Positions 1-10,158 of a stretch of 55,601 nucleotides of DNA are shown here, one piece after another. Source of the DNA: Apostichopus parvimensis. Its lineage: Eukaryota > Echinodermata > Holothuroidea > Aspidochirotida > Stichopodidae. The position numbers and the translations under genes are program-made. Under the pieces are notes generated by a model. That model was not told the DNA's origin and made no database searches. It saw only the letters and a program-made list of their open reading frames with translations. Where the stretch lies: NCBI GenBank assembly GCA_000934455.1, contig KN886503.1, positions 29,327 through 84,927 on the forward strand. Reading direction: 5' to 3'. Every line of letters starts with the position of its first letter. Position 1 is the stretch's first letter.

Positions 1-636
1 TATCTGCACTAATGATGCTGTCAGGTAGGTCTATTATCACCATTAATTATCAACTGGACTGTATTGACATTATATTTTTGTGAATACAGATTAGTACACA
101 CCTATTGCTTGAACGTCGTCGGAAGCAAAGCTTTGAAATCAACAGCAGGTCGTTGGTTAGGTGCGGCCCTGTCAATCTTTCACTCCTAAAATGTGGCCCA
201 TTCATTCAAAAAGGGTGCCCACCCCTGCTATAGGCCTATATCTGAGGCCCTGGGGTCATTCCTTGACCGTCTTGGTGCAATATAATGTGCCCATTTCGAA
301 GTAAATGTATTCACAGATTGTTAGTTGTCATGGGTTCGAACAAATGAGGGGAATTCTATCATGAAACATAGGGCAAAATGGGGCTGGGGTTCCAGTTCGC
401 CGCATCATTTGTCAACTTGAACTGGGTTCTAATGTTCATGTCATTTGGAATCACTTATAAAAGAAATAATCCACCAAAATGAAGGTCGCATGAACTTAAT
501 TGTAGATTTCCTGGGAGACGAATTTGTAATTTTCTTCCGAAATCACGCAACTAGCTGGCTGCTATCCAGCCTGGCAAGTGTCATCTCCAGCGATCTGGCA
601 GGTATTGAAATCTGAAATTTTCTTGGTACGCTGCGC
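1..636. other. Flank of the Ty3/Gypsy relic, no gene seen
   Basis: No open frame with recognisable protein is seen here. If the neighbouring minus-strand retroelement were intact, its 3' untranslated region and 3' LTR would lie here. I compared this stretch by eye with 5,400-6,650 and saw no convincing LTR pair, so the LTRs are either lost or too diverged to see. A run of G/C (cccccccc at about 678-686) closes the integrase side. Confidence 0.4.
160..227 (-). repeat. hAT-like terminal fragment
   Basis: Read on the minus strand this begins CAGGGGTGGGCACCCTTTTT at position 227 and continues with ggcc-rich sequence. That resembles the termini of many animal hAT (Charlie-like) elements, which often start CAGGGGTG and contain 'gtggccc/gcggccc' blocks. 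I do not see the opposite terminus or an 8-bp target duplication, so this is one end of a broken or window-truncated copy. The assignment is by resemblance only. Confidence 0.35.
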
Positions 637-1785
637 TTAGATAGTACTTGCGGCCGGAATACTCGAATCGATTACGTCCCCCCCCCCACCCCGCGTTTCA
701 AACCGGATTGACGCCACTGCCCTGAATAACACATCGTTAATCCTTTTTAGGACAATGCCTGGGCCCTGCCATGGTCGGTGGAACTTCGAGGTTGACCCTT
801 TCTTAACAGCAGGTGTGTATAAAAAATTTAGATCTCTCTTGTCGTAAGGCTGATCGGACGCTTTGCGATCAACTCTTGATGACTGCCTGTCCGCCGCAAT
901 ACTCAGTCGTTCTCGAACTTGTTTTTGCGTCCCGCGAATCTTCTCCTCCAGCTGTTCGATATAGGCGGGATAAGACTTTTCTTCTCTTGGATATTCGGAC
1001 GGCATAAGAACGTCCACAGGAGTTCTCAATATTCTCCCATACATGATCTCTGCCGGGGAGAAACCAGTGGACTCATGGATAGCGGTGTTATATGAAATGG
1101 AAAGATAGGGTAGCTAAGTGTCCCAGTCTTTCTGACTCGAGGAGACCACTGCTGATAGCATGCTTTCAAGAGTACGGTTGAAGCGTTCAATCATCCCGTC
1201 TGACTGTGGGTGGTATGCAGTGGTCCTTGTGTTCCGGATCTGGAGTAATCGACACATCTGTTGGAATACTTGTGCTTCAAATTGTCTCCCTTGGTCAGAG
1301 TGGAGTTCGTCAGGTATACCGAATTTGCAAATAAACTGTTCTACTAAACCCTTCGCTTTTGTGGTGGACTCTTGGTTAGGGATTGGTATGGCTTCCGTCC
1401 ATTTTGAGAAATAGTCCCCAATGACTAAGATGTACTTATTGCCTCTCGGTGTTAGCGGTAAAGGACCAAATATGTCTAGAGCGACCCTCTGTAAGGGCTC
1501 ACCTGACAGATACTGCCTCAACTTGGACTTTCCCTTCCTGCGTGATCCTCATTTGGTAATGCAAATTTTACATTGTTTGCATCATTTCTCAACATCCCGT
1601 GCAATACCACTCCAATAGGCTTTCTCCTTAATTCTTCCGATAGTTTTCTTCACCATCATGTGCCCAGAAAGAGGGTGGAGATGGGCGGCGTCCCACAATT
1701 CCCGTTTGAGTTGCTCCGGAACTACAAGCTGTAAGGATACGTTATCACCAAGGGGAGACTCGAACCTTCGGGTAAAGCAATACAT
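637..1785 (-). pseudogene. Ty3/Gypsy integrase, broken by three stops
   Basis: The reading frame 1785 to 637 holds an integrase. The N-terminal zinc-binding part has its two histidines in 'HLHPLSGH', and its two cysteines lie in the C-K-Q-C-K-I-C stretch between the first two stops. The catalytic core has D in 'ALDIFGPLP', D in 'HSDQGRQFE' and E in 'IERFNRTLE', the D,D,35E pattern. The C-terminal part keeps 'FHRPWQGPGIVLKRI', like the GPY/F module of Metaviridae integrases. It is interrupted by TGA at 1,582-1,584, TGA at 1,549-1,551 and TAG at 1,114-1,116, all in the same frame, so these are point nonsense changes. The end runs into a glycine-coding G tract. Confidence 0.9.
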
Positions 1786-3565
1786 TCTTTAGGATTAGAC
1801 TATCCCACTGTGACCAGTAATTGTGCAGAGTTCGGCTGCCTCCTGACATGGTTTCCCACGGTGGTCGTTTACCCAACGCTTTGGCCTCCAAGAGAGGGCG
1901 AATATATGGATCCGCTTCCTGTAATCTTCTCAGCTCTTCGAGGGATCTCCCGATTACCAAACATTCCCCAGAAGAAAATGGGGTTGCATTCTCATTGTCT
2001 CCGTTGGTGACGGTGTAACATGTCATGGTCGCAACTTCCTCATCTGCCCCACCTTTCTGGAAAGATTTTGCGGCCCTTTGCATATCGTGTTCTTCTTCTC
2101 GTTCGCAATGCCTACAGCCTTCACAAGGTCGATGGGACAAGCTGTCGGCATTGCAGTGGATTCTTCCAGATCTGTGTTCTATGGAGAAATCGTAAGCCCA
2201 GAGTGTCTCTAACCAGCGGGCTATCTGCCCCTCTGGGTTGCGAAAATTAAACAACCACCGGAGGGCACCATGATCCGTCCTGACAAGGAACTTCCTCCCG
2301 TACAGGTAGTGGTGAAACCATTTGACCCCTTCTACAATTGCCAAAAGTTTTTTCCTGGTGACGCAGTATCGTCTCTCCGGTTTTGTCAACGTTCTGCTAT
2401 AGTAACCAATTACCTTCTCTTCTCCATTTTGCTTTTGTGAGAGTACTGCTCCTACTCCGTGATTGCTCGCATCAGTGTCGAGAATGAAGGGGTCATTCCT
2501 TGTAGGATAACTTAGGACAGGCGCGGTGGTAAGTCGTTTCTTAAGCTCACAAAAGGACTCCTCACAATCATCGTTCCATCGGAAGTCCCTTCCCGATTCT
2601 GTCAGTCTGTGTAACGGCTTAGCGACAGAACTGAATCCCTGGATAAAACGTATGTAGTAACTACAGAGACCAATGAAACTACGGACTTCGCGTACGTTGT
2701 TGGGACGAGGCCATTCGGATACCGCCCTGATCTTCGAGGGGTCAGGTTGTATTCCCTCGGAGCTAACGACATGCCCAAGAAATGTAACTTGTCGCCGGAA
2801 CAGTTGGCATTTCTTTGGCGATAGCGTAAGACCCGCCCGACTCAGCCTCTACACAACCTCCTCTAGACGGTGAAGTTGCTCTTCAAATGTTCGCCCGTGA
2901 ACTATAACGTCATCAAGGTAGACCAGACAACTTTCCCATTTGAGCCCTCCAAGGACCTGATCCATGAGGCGTTCGAATGTCGCAGGGGCATTACAAAGCC
3001 CAAACGGCATCACTCGAAACTGGAAGAGTCCTTCGTGGGTGACAAAAGCTGTCTTAGCCCGATCCCGTGGATCCATCTTGATTTGCCAATATCCACTGGC
3101 TAAGTCTAAAGTGGAAAACCACGCCACACCGCTGAGCTGGTCTAGTGTGTCATCAATTCGGGGAAGTGGGTATGAATCCTTTACCGTCACGTCGTTTACT
3201 TTGCGATAGTCCACGCAGAATCTCAAACTCCCATCCTTTTTTTTCACTAGTACAATAGGGAACGAACAGGGACTGCAGGAAGGTTCGATGATGTCATGCA
3301 ACAACATATCCTTGATTTCTTTGGTTGCCTCCTCTTGTTTGTGGATCGGTAGCCTCCTCGCTGGTTGCCTAATAAGAGGGTGTTCTCCCGTATTTATCTT
3401 GTGCTTGTCAATACTTGTCCTCCCGAGGTCTCCTGCACCCTTGGCAAATGCACCCTGCCACCTGTGCAACAACTTCTTGACCTCATCCTTCTGAGCATCC
3501 TCAAGCTGCTCCGTACATGCACCAAACAACTCCTTTAGGTGTTGTGGGATTAATTCCGTCCCCAT
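1745..3565 (-). pseudogene. Ty3/Gypsy reverse transcriptase and RNase H, one internal stop
   Basis: One frame from 3565 to 1745 carries the RT fingers and palm ('LVKKKDGSLRFCVDYRKVN', 'FGLCNAPATFERLMD', catalytic 'YLDDVIV') and then RNase H ('DTDASNHGVGAVL' with the first Asp, 'RRYCVTRKKLLAIV' with Glu, 'RTDHGALRWL' with Asp). A single TAG at 2,849-2,851 interrupts it between RT and the connection region. The frame is otherwise open down to 1,745, where a one-base shift near 1,780 moves it out of register with integrase. All catalytic residues I can place are present, so decay is recent to moderate. Confidence 0.92.
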
Positions 3566-4400
3566 GTGAAGATCCTCGGTGCTTTCGCCGGCACCATTCC
3601 CGGAAGAACCTCTTCCATCTCTTCACATACACCAACTGTTGTATCCCGATATACCGTAACAGGGCAATCAATCAAATTGACAAGCCTCACAGGGAAAGCC
3701 TCCTGCTTTGCGTCCACAACACAGCGAGCAGCTAAAACCCCTTTCTTCCCGAAAAGGGAACCTGATGGAGTCATAATGTTAATTCCTTCCGTGCACATCC
3801 CTTGCCAGTCCTTAACCTTTCCGGTCAGAATGGACTCTGATTGAGCCGGCAGAATTGTAGTCTCTGCCACAGCGACTCGACAAGATAGTTCTTCCTCTGG
3901 AGGTTTGGTACCTTCCTCTGGAGGTTTGGTACCTTCCTCTGGCGGTTTGGTAACTGTTATCGGTGGTTCTGCAAAAAGCTTGACGTCGTCTCCAATCAAC
4001 ACCTGGCCCTTCCGTGCATATATAATGCAGTCGTGCTGTCTCAGGAAATCCAACCCTAGTATACAATCCGGACCCAAGTCTGCAACCCAGAATGTGTGTC
4101 CCTTTTTCTTGCTACCGATCTCGATATCCATCTCGACCATTCCTAGTGATGGTACACATTTTCCATCAGCAAGTATCATGTACAAACCATCATGTTTCAG
4201 TCGAGGCCTATTCTCGCATGAAAGTCCAAATAATATACCCGCATGTATGAGTGAGATGTTAGCACCGGTGTCAACTAAGCCCGACACGTCTTTTCCTCCG
4301 AGTTTTGCGCTCAGGTATATCCCGCTCTTTGCAAGTCCGGGTATGCCGTTCAGCACGGCTATACAAATGGGCCCAATTAATACTTTCGAGTTCCGACCCC
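3550..4400 (-). pseudogene. Ty3/Gypsy aspartic protease and linker
   Basis: The frame contains the retropepsin active site 'LVDTGANISLIHAG' (Asp at about 4,270-4,272) and the downstream 'CILGLDFLRQHDC' block typical of the protease flap and C-terminal hydrophobic motif. A linker follows with three copies of the unit K-P-P-E-E-G-T, encoded by a 21-bp tandem repeat at about 3,895-3,951. A frameshift near 3,585 separates it from RT: the current frame stops at 3,550 while the RT frame is already open. The frame is open upstream of 4,356 and overlaps the gag stop, so gag and protease are out of register by one base. Confidence 0.88.
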
Positions 4401-4960
4401 CGATCCCGACAGATTCAAATTTACCTCCTGATTCTCTGTTTGGCTCTGCTGTCCACCCACTCTCTTTTTCAGTTGCCGGCAGTCCCTCTTAAAATGTCCT
4501 GGCTCCCTACACTTTACGCAAATTGGGGTCCCGTCTTCCGTAAAAGAGGGCCTCCAATCATTCCTGCCCTGGTAGCCACGATTAACGCCGCCACCATGTT
4601 CCTGGGTCTTTCTCGGTTCCTTCAGTTTTTGCACTTCGCCTTTAAGTACTTTTAGCCCATCTCGTAGGTCGGCCAGGACGTCCTGGTGTTGCCTCAACGC
4701 ATCTGTTATCGCCTTGGCTGTTTCGTTGTCCGCCAGGGTGTGCTTCACCTTCTCAGAGTTTGGCGTAGCCTCGACGGCCCTGACTACCTTTCTGGCGGGA
4801 AAGTTCCTTTGCTTCTCCACCGTCCGAAAAGCTTCTACCTCCAAAGCTGCCTGCAATGATTCATCCATGGTATTTGATCGCATCTGATACACCCCTAACC
4901 TAAGACCGGTATCATCGAGGGCGTCAATAAAATGGTCCTCGGGCAGTTGCGATGTCGCCG
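4377..4960 (-). pseudogene. Ty3/Gypsy gag, C-terminal half with CCHC zinc knuckle
   Basis: The frame encodes a charged, coiled-coil-prone stretch ('QHQDVLADLRDGLKVLKGEV') followed by one zinc knuckle, CVKCREPGHFKRDC (C-x2-C-x4-H-x4-C), the nucleic-acid binding motif of nucleocapsid. It ends at a TAA at 4,377-4,379. Gag packages the element RNA and forms the particle. It is separated from the N-terminal half by a one-base frameshift near 4,950-4,975, because the sense reading continues upstream in another frame. Confidence 0.85.
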
Positions 4961-5158
4961 GAACACCTCCGTCTGGCGAGAGGGACTAAACCTCCTAGAA
5001 AGAGCCTCTACAAGCGCAGAAAAGTTCCTTCGGTACTCTGGGTCCAAGTCCGCAAGGACAGCCTGCGCTTCCTCCTTGAGACTAGCGGCTAGGCACATTG
5101 CCATTACATCAGGGCTCCTCGCATGTAATTCTGCAATTATCTCGAACTGCGCCCGACA
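4895..5158 (-). pseudogene. Ty3/Gypsy gag, capsid-region fragment
   Basis: The translation includes 'AQFEIIAELHARSPDVMAMC' and then a stretch close to the common Ty3 gag form L-A-A-S-L-x-E-E-A-Q-A-V-L-A-D-L followed by 'LSRRFSPSRQTEVF'. These match the retrotransposon gag (capsid-like) family used by Metaviridae of fish and echinoderms. A frameshift near 5,170 cuts it from the expected 5' coding sequence and another near 4,960 from the zinc-knuckle half. Function is lost in this copy. Confidence 0.8.
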
Positions 5159-5219
5159 GTCCTCCCATAAAGTGTATCATAATGTACTGCTCATCGTAAG
5201 TCGGCTGATATTCCGTGCG

Positions 5220-5375
5220 CTGAGCCCAGTCCGAAGAATCTCAGTAGGCTGAACCTCAGTACGCTGAACCTCAGTACGCTGAACCCCAGTTGGCGGAACC
5301 TCAGTGAGCTGAACGTAGGTAGGCTGTCCTTCAGTCTGCTCAACTTCAATAGAGTGACCCCAGCGTGCTGATATT
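5220..5375 (-). repeat. 15-bp degenerate tandem repeat upstream of gag
   Basis: About nine units of a 15-bp word, on the + strand close to AACCTCAGTACGCTG, with increasing decay away from 5,250. On the minus strand one frame reads T-E-V-Q-R repeated. The repeat length is a multiple of three, which fits a repetitive N-terminal segment of the gag coding region. It can also be a noncoding minisatellite that formed after insertion. Confidence 0.7.
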
Positions 5376-5399
5376 CAGTTGTGTTACATTGAAGTCCCA

Positions 5400-6619
5400 G
5401 CTGGTCGTATTACCCTAGTCTGATATTAATTATGTAAACTCGTACCGATGCAAGGGAGGGGTGTAACTGTACTGGATACTAAGCATAGGCAGTTCCTTCG
5501 AACTCCGCCCGGTTGTTAATAAGTAATAGTTGTGTACTATCAGACCCGTCTGCTTCTTTAAAAATAGCAACCAGCCTCGGCGCTATAACACTGGTTGAAA
5601 TGATTACCTCCCTCCTCACGGTGGTATCTGGATTTTCCTACTCCTACGGGGATTATACTACTAGCCGGATACGGTTCGGGGCCTTGGTGAGTAACGACCG
5701 TTACCACAGGTAGGCTACGGCCAATAAAGATATGATCAGATTAGCCGCTACCGACCAAGAAAACAAAAGCGAACCCTCAAGATATGTCCCTCCTTAATTG
5801 GCAGTATCGGGGATTATTTATTACTAGCCTAGGTAGGCCTACCTAACTTTTACCAAACTTACTCTTTTATCTCTTGCTGCGTAGGGCTAATGGTGTTGCT
5901 GGTTGGTAATAGTACGTCTGTTCCCCTTGACGGTTGATCGTATTGTGCCTCAAGCAACGTGGTTCCGCGGCCAGGCTACCCTGCGGGAAACCAGTCACGG
6001 AATTTTCCACAGGTCGCACATTCTGGTTAGTGGATAGCGCCACCAAAAATAACTTAGTAACATAGAAAGCAGTATTCGTTACACCACCAAACGATTAATA
6101 TTAAATGTATAATTTGTCGGTGGACACTTTTCTCATCATCTGCAAATGTCCTTAATTACTCGCCAATGAACGCTTTTGGCAGGGGAAAAACTTGGCCTAT
6201 ATCTTAGTTTGCTGTTTTGAGATTGATATATGTATGGACTTGTCAAAAAAGTGGAAAACGGCGACCAAACGCAAAATGCTGGTTTAAAGGGTGTGAAGAC
6301 TCGCGCAAAAAGAAACGTCTAATGCCGGTAACTCACCTAGTTTCGAATGAGGTGTTTTGTTAGACACCACCATCGATCCCAGAAAATACACACAGCTTGC
6401 TACCGTCGTTAATTAGACACTAGGGACGTACAGTCAGTACATACAGCTGCTGTCAATACCCACAGCACAGTGTACAAACGATCGATACAGCGATGGACAT
6501 ATCAGGTCTAGCTTTAACGCTACTAATGTCCGCTACCCTCAGGCAGGTCACCGTTTCTTATTGTCCGCTAGATAATACATGGCGCAGATAATACATATGG
6601 CGCTCTCCGCTTTTCTCCT
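5400..6619. other. No gene seen; mixed unique and repeat-like sequence
   Basis: No open frame gives a recognisable protein. The word cggggatta...ctagcc occurs twice (about 5,647 and 5,810), and there are palindromic taggcctacc words near 5,830. If an LTR for the Ty3 relic survives it should be in or beyond this stretch, but I cannot delimit it. Confidence 0.35.
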
Positions 6620-6675
6620 TATTGTCTGCTCTTATTGTCCGCTCTTAATGTCCGCTCTTAATGTTCGCTACCTTC
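6620..6675 (+). repeat. 14-bp tandem repeat (ttattgtccgctc type)
   Basis: Four consecutive units of a 13-14 bp word (cttattgtccgct with small changes). Isolated copies of the same word lie upstream near 6,520-6,570. It is a short degenerate minisatellite with no coding meaning that I can see. Confidence 0.65.
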
Positions 6676-6859
6676 AAGAAGGTTATCCAGCAGGAAGTCA
6701 ACGCCAACCTGACCACTACTACAGGTCCCTGTTTTCCTGAAGGAGGCCGGCTGAATCGCCTTAATTTAATGGCGGAAACAGCATTTTACCAGACGTATCG
6801 CATCGTAGAGAGCACGTCACATGACTCTCGATTACAGCATTGTTCTTGGCCTTCTAAAA

Positions 6860-7292
6860 CGTAACATCTCAAGTTGTGCCAAAGATGTTAAAACTACAGC
6901 AAACAAAACACTTGTCAGGCTAGTGCTCGATTTTGCTTCAGTAGTCTGGGACCCTCATCACCAGTGTGATGTGGATAACATACTGTAGCTATTCAGAGCG
7001 CAGCCATATTTTGTATGGCAAAGTACTCTTATAAATCCAGTGCTAAAAACAAGAGGAAAGCACACACGTCTACAAATACTTTATAAAATCAATAACAATC
7101 TTGTATCAATTGATAAAGACAATCTAATCCCAACAAAAAGTGCTAACACATGCATGATCTTAATTTCCAAGTTCCCTACGCTAGAAAGAATTTATATAAA
7201 TATTACTTCTTCCCCGCCCTTTAAAAGATTGGAATGCTTTGTCATCAGACATTGTGCATGCACCTGGTCTAAACTGTTTCAAAGCCACGCTT
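6860..7292 (+). mobile_element. Non-LTR retrotransposon 3' fragment (RT C-terminal region)
   Basis: Translation gives 'RNISSCAKDVKTTANKTLVR', then 'LDFASVVWDPHH', 'RGKHTRLQILYKINNNLVSI' and, after a frame change, 'WNALSSDIVHAPGLNCFKAT'. This is the standard tail of CR1/Jockey-group reverse transcriptases (K-x-x-A-Y-x-x-L-V-R, E-Y-A-x-x-V-W-D-P, W-N-x-L-P-x-x-I). Stops at about 6,986 and shifts near 6,855 and 7,225 show a dead, 5'-truncated copy. It lies between the Ty3 relic and the Ig-like gene. Confidence 0.8.
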
Positions 7293-7299
7293 TCTAACT

Positions 7300-8213
7300 C
7301 TTGTTTTGTTATCTAATAACTTATACTATTACTCATACTTTGTAGCGCTCGGTTGGCGTTTATGTCCTCTAGTAGGTTTTTGCCGACTTAACCCATTCAG
7401 ATACAGTTAGTACGTTTTTGTTGCTCTTCTTCTACAGTCCTTGATTACGCTCTATACATAGAAATTGATATAGTAGTTCAATTTCTATTGCTCTATATCA
7501 CAAATATCTGTAGTGCGCCCTAGCCAAATTCGTGTATGTTTCCGTCACGTAAGACTAACTCGGTGTCGTCCTATATTTTCCTCTAAATGTCGATGAAACT
7601 CCGATTAGATACACAAAACGGTGTAAGTAATTTTGTTTCAATCGGATTCACAATTCGATTGTTTGGACTGGATAAAATAACCCCGGTTTGTACCCGGATC
7701 CCAAACTCCAAAGTGAGTAGCATGGTAACGGTGTAAGATTTGGATGGGCCTACTGCGTACTGTCAGTTAGGCTAAAGAAACCTGGGTTGAAATTCATGGA
7801 GTTGTAGGGCGTTAGCGTTTCATTGGGCAGTACACTAGGTTATACATGAAAGGACAGTGTTGGTACACTGTTTTGCAGCATACGTTAAGCGCATTTTTTG
7901 TTGGAGGTAGCCTCCCGGACAAGTGAGTTGCATGTTCTTTAAAGCTGTAAGTTACAGTAGGCCAAGTATCATTTGTAACTGAAACTTAGGCTAAGCGTAG
8001 GCTAGAGTATTGTATTCGATAGGCCTAGACCTCAGCCTATGCCAAGTCTGGAGATATCAGACTGTTCTTACTCAGTAGCATTAAAACTACTCATAGCTCA
8101 ATGCATGATTTGAACACTAGTGTGTGGTAACATCTCGGCCTAACCAACAGTAACCCTAGACGGTATGCATTCCTTTTGCAAACATATCATGTCAATTTTT
8201 CATGTAGCATGGA
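7300..8213. other. No gene seen; possible upstream region of the Ig-like gene
   Basis: Nothing coding is recognised. Because the Ig-like gene seems to have a non-coding first exon (see the acceptor at 10,005), its promoter could lie here or further downstream to 10,000. I could not pick a TATA box or first donor site with any confidence. Confidence 0.3.
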
Positions 8214-8690
8214 CACTTCGAAGTTCGGACAGCTAAGCCTTAAAACACCCCAAAACTATATCTTCTGGTATAAATCACCTGAAAATATACTTGATATGGT
8301 TGGAGAAGTATGTTATATTACGATACACGGCCAAACTTTCTTTCCTGCAAACTGTTTTCACGTTGTATTCCAAGAAGATTCTTCGTGATTGTGGAACTGG
8401 TATTTCTTTGCTAAAGGTTTGCGAAGTTCGGACACACAGTCCCACAGTGTGGCGCTGGTGATAAAATTGGTGGCGCAGTTGCTCTTTCAGTAATTATAAC
8501 AGACTTCATAAATCTCCGTCATTTTATTGACAAATATGTAAGTATTTACTTGCACACGGATCATTTTGGAGGGAAAATAACTGTAGCTTCGTACTTTTTG
8601 GTGAAATTTGGATCTTCCTGTAGGTTGTCATGGTGAAATCGTGTATTTCTTAGGGGTGTCCGAACTTCGCAGTGTTCCGAACTTCGCAAT
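8214..8690. mobile_element. Small DNA element with repeated GCGAAGTTCGGACAC word
   Basis: The 15-bp word GCGAAGTTCGGACAC lies at 8,421-8,435. Its exact reverse complement is at 8,656-8,670, with a 14-bp variant, GTTCCGAACTTCGC, at 8,674-8,687. A partial forward copy is at 8,217-8,231. Forward copies on the left and reverse copies on the right are the layout of a short non-autonomous DNA transposon with subterminal repeats. I did not find the outer terminal inverted repeat or target duplication, so the outer limits are approximate. Confidence 0.5.
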
Positions 8691-9038
8691 ACTGACTATA
8701 CCATGTCATGTGGTACTATTGAAATCTGCAAGTATTTTGCAAAGCATTCCCCAAGCTAAAATATTTGGTCAAAGTCAACAACCCTCTTTTTCAGTACCTT
8801 CTGTTCATCAGCTGAGCACATCAGGGTATATTTGTATGCCCATTCCTTCATGTGTTATGCAGGTTTTGGGTTTCAAATTGTATAGCTGCTTTAAATATAT
8901 ATGTGTAGTGCACCATTTGAGGAGTTTGTGCAATGCAAAGAGCTTGAGTTTCTTGCTTGCTGATAACATCTAAGAGTTGCACACCAAGCAGTGCTGCTTG
9001 TATTGTACAACTGTTTTCACATTACAGTACAAGCTGGA

Positions 9039-9073
9039 ATAAGCTGTCACCTATATTTAGAGTGACAGCTTAT
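9039..9073. repeat. 12-bp perfect inverted repeat
   Basis: ATAAGCTGTCAC at 9,039-9,050 pairs with GTGACAGCTTAT at 9,062-9,073 around an 11-nt loop. The pairing extends imperfectly outward through ctgg/ccagg. It is a hairpin or the core of a small palindromic element, with no known function. Confidence 0.6.
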
Positions 9074-10005
9074 ACCAGGCTGGAGGGGCAAGGCAAGACT
9101 CTTCTGTATACATCTTATCACACACTTTTGTTCAGGTGTATTAATTTTCAAAATTGAAAAGTGTATGGTAAAGTATAAATACTTGAACAGTTATTCAGCT
9201 ATTCTATACTTGTAAACAAGAAACTTTAGATTTGTTTATTTCAAAATATTTCACAAAATTGCAGGATTGAAATACAGCACTTCAGGTGAGCGGTTCCCCA
9301 TCCCTCAGCTTGTGGAAAAATTATTTTGAATGGTTTTTACACTATGAACAGTTTGCCTTTCTGTGGCCAAAATTCCAGATACAAAAATAACATTCGCAAA
9401 TGTTACCCACTATAATTCAGATTACAAATGTTGGAACTTGTTCCCAATTTATATTACATAAAATACACTTAAAGCGTGTCCTGTTCATGATGTTGATGAT
9501 GTACCGTCTGTGATATATATTTTTGTAATTAACAGTTCATTTGCTGTTCTTCTGTAGCTTTTGTGTTTTGTTCAATTGCTGTTACATGGACAGTCAACAT
9601 GTCCAAAATGGATACTGCTGTAGTAAACTTTGCCTATCTTTTCTACATTCAGAGATTGTTTAAGAAAAGTAAACAGGCAAATTTTCCATGTCCATTTGCT
9701 GTTCTGTCTGTGACACTCATGAACATGAGCTGCTAAGTAAGAGACACAAATAGTTAGGAAATCACTGATGTATCCTAAGTGTTAAGTAGAAGTATTACTT
9801 ACATAAATTAACAAAGATATTCCAATAGTCAATGTATGATAGATTCAGTATAAATACAAATGTATAAATATCCTGTCGCAAGAATGTCCCAACCCTGACA
9901 GGAATTTATCTTTACATACCCCAACTTTATCTAGCCTATAAAGACGCATTTGTTTTCAGAGATTGAAATATTTTATACTTCACTATCCATTTTCTTTTGT
10001 TACAG

Positions 10006-10158
10006 ATTGAGATCTGGATCATTTATGGTCCTAAAGTAGTTCTTTGTTATTGTCCCCATTTGATTGTGACGATCTTTACACTCTTTGCAAAAGGACTGGT
10101 TTCCAGCTAACAGAAATGATTTGGGCTGTTAGTCTTGTGATTTTGCTTTTTGCAAGTG
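10006..10158 (+). CDS. Exon 1: 5' UTR end and signal peptide
   Basis: The ATG at 10,116 opens MIWAVSLVILLFASG, a short hydrophobic run typical of a secretory signal peptide. It ends at a GTAAGG donor after 10,158 with one base of the next codon (phase 1). Upstream, a pyrimidine-rich acceptor (ttcttttgttacag) ends at 10,005, so the 110 bases before the ATG are probably the end of a 5' UTR exon with an unseen non-coding exon further upstream. Cleavage would fall near residues 15-17, just before the first cysteine. The start is chosen because it gives the only signal peptide joined in phase to exon 2. Confidence 0.72.

Larger units (their letters stand above)
637..5158 (-). mobile_element. Decayed Ty3/Gypsy LTR retrotransposon (gag-PR-RT-RH-IN)
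   Basis: The domain order on the minus strand is gag, CCHC zinc knuckle, aspartic protease (DTGA), reverse transcriptase (YLDD), RNase H, HHCC integrase zinc finger and DDE integrase core. RT-RH before integrase is the Ty3/Gypsy (Metaviridae) order. The copy is dead: frameshifts lie near 5,170, 4,960, 3,585 and 1,780, with in-frame stops at 2,849-2,851, 1,582-1,584, 1,549-1,551 and 1,114-1,116. Gag and protease are also in different frames, which may be original or a mutation. No env-like frame and no LTR pair were recognised. The base composition is clearly more GC-rich than the surroundings, consistent with an inserted element. Confidence 0.93.

Noticed and set aside
3905..4492. 195-codon + strand frame across the Ty3 protease
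   Set aside because: It lies antisense to a clear protease and gag region. The Ser/Pro-rich translation is the complement of that coding sequence.
5490..5520. tRNA-like T-arm sequence ttcgaactccgcc
   Set aside because: No cloverleaf, anticodon stem or terminal CCA can be arranged around it.
5400..6650. 5' LTR of the Ty3 relic
   Set aside because: I looked for a pair with 1-640 and for a tRNA-complementary primer site and found no convincing match, so no LTR is called.
8608..8973. 121-codon + strand frame
   Set aside because: It spans the repeated GCGAAGTTCGGACAC words and shows no domain. The Cys/Val/Ser mixture is typical of translated noncoding AT-rich DNA.
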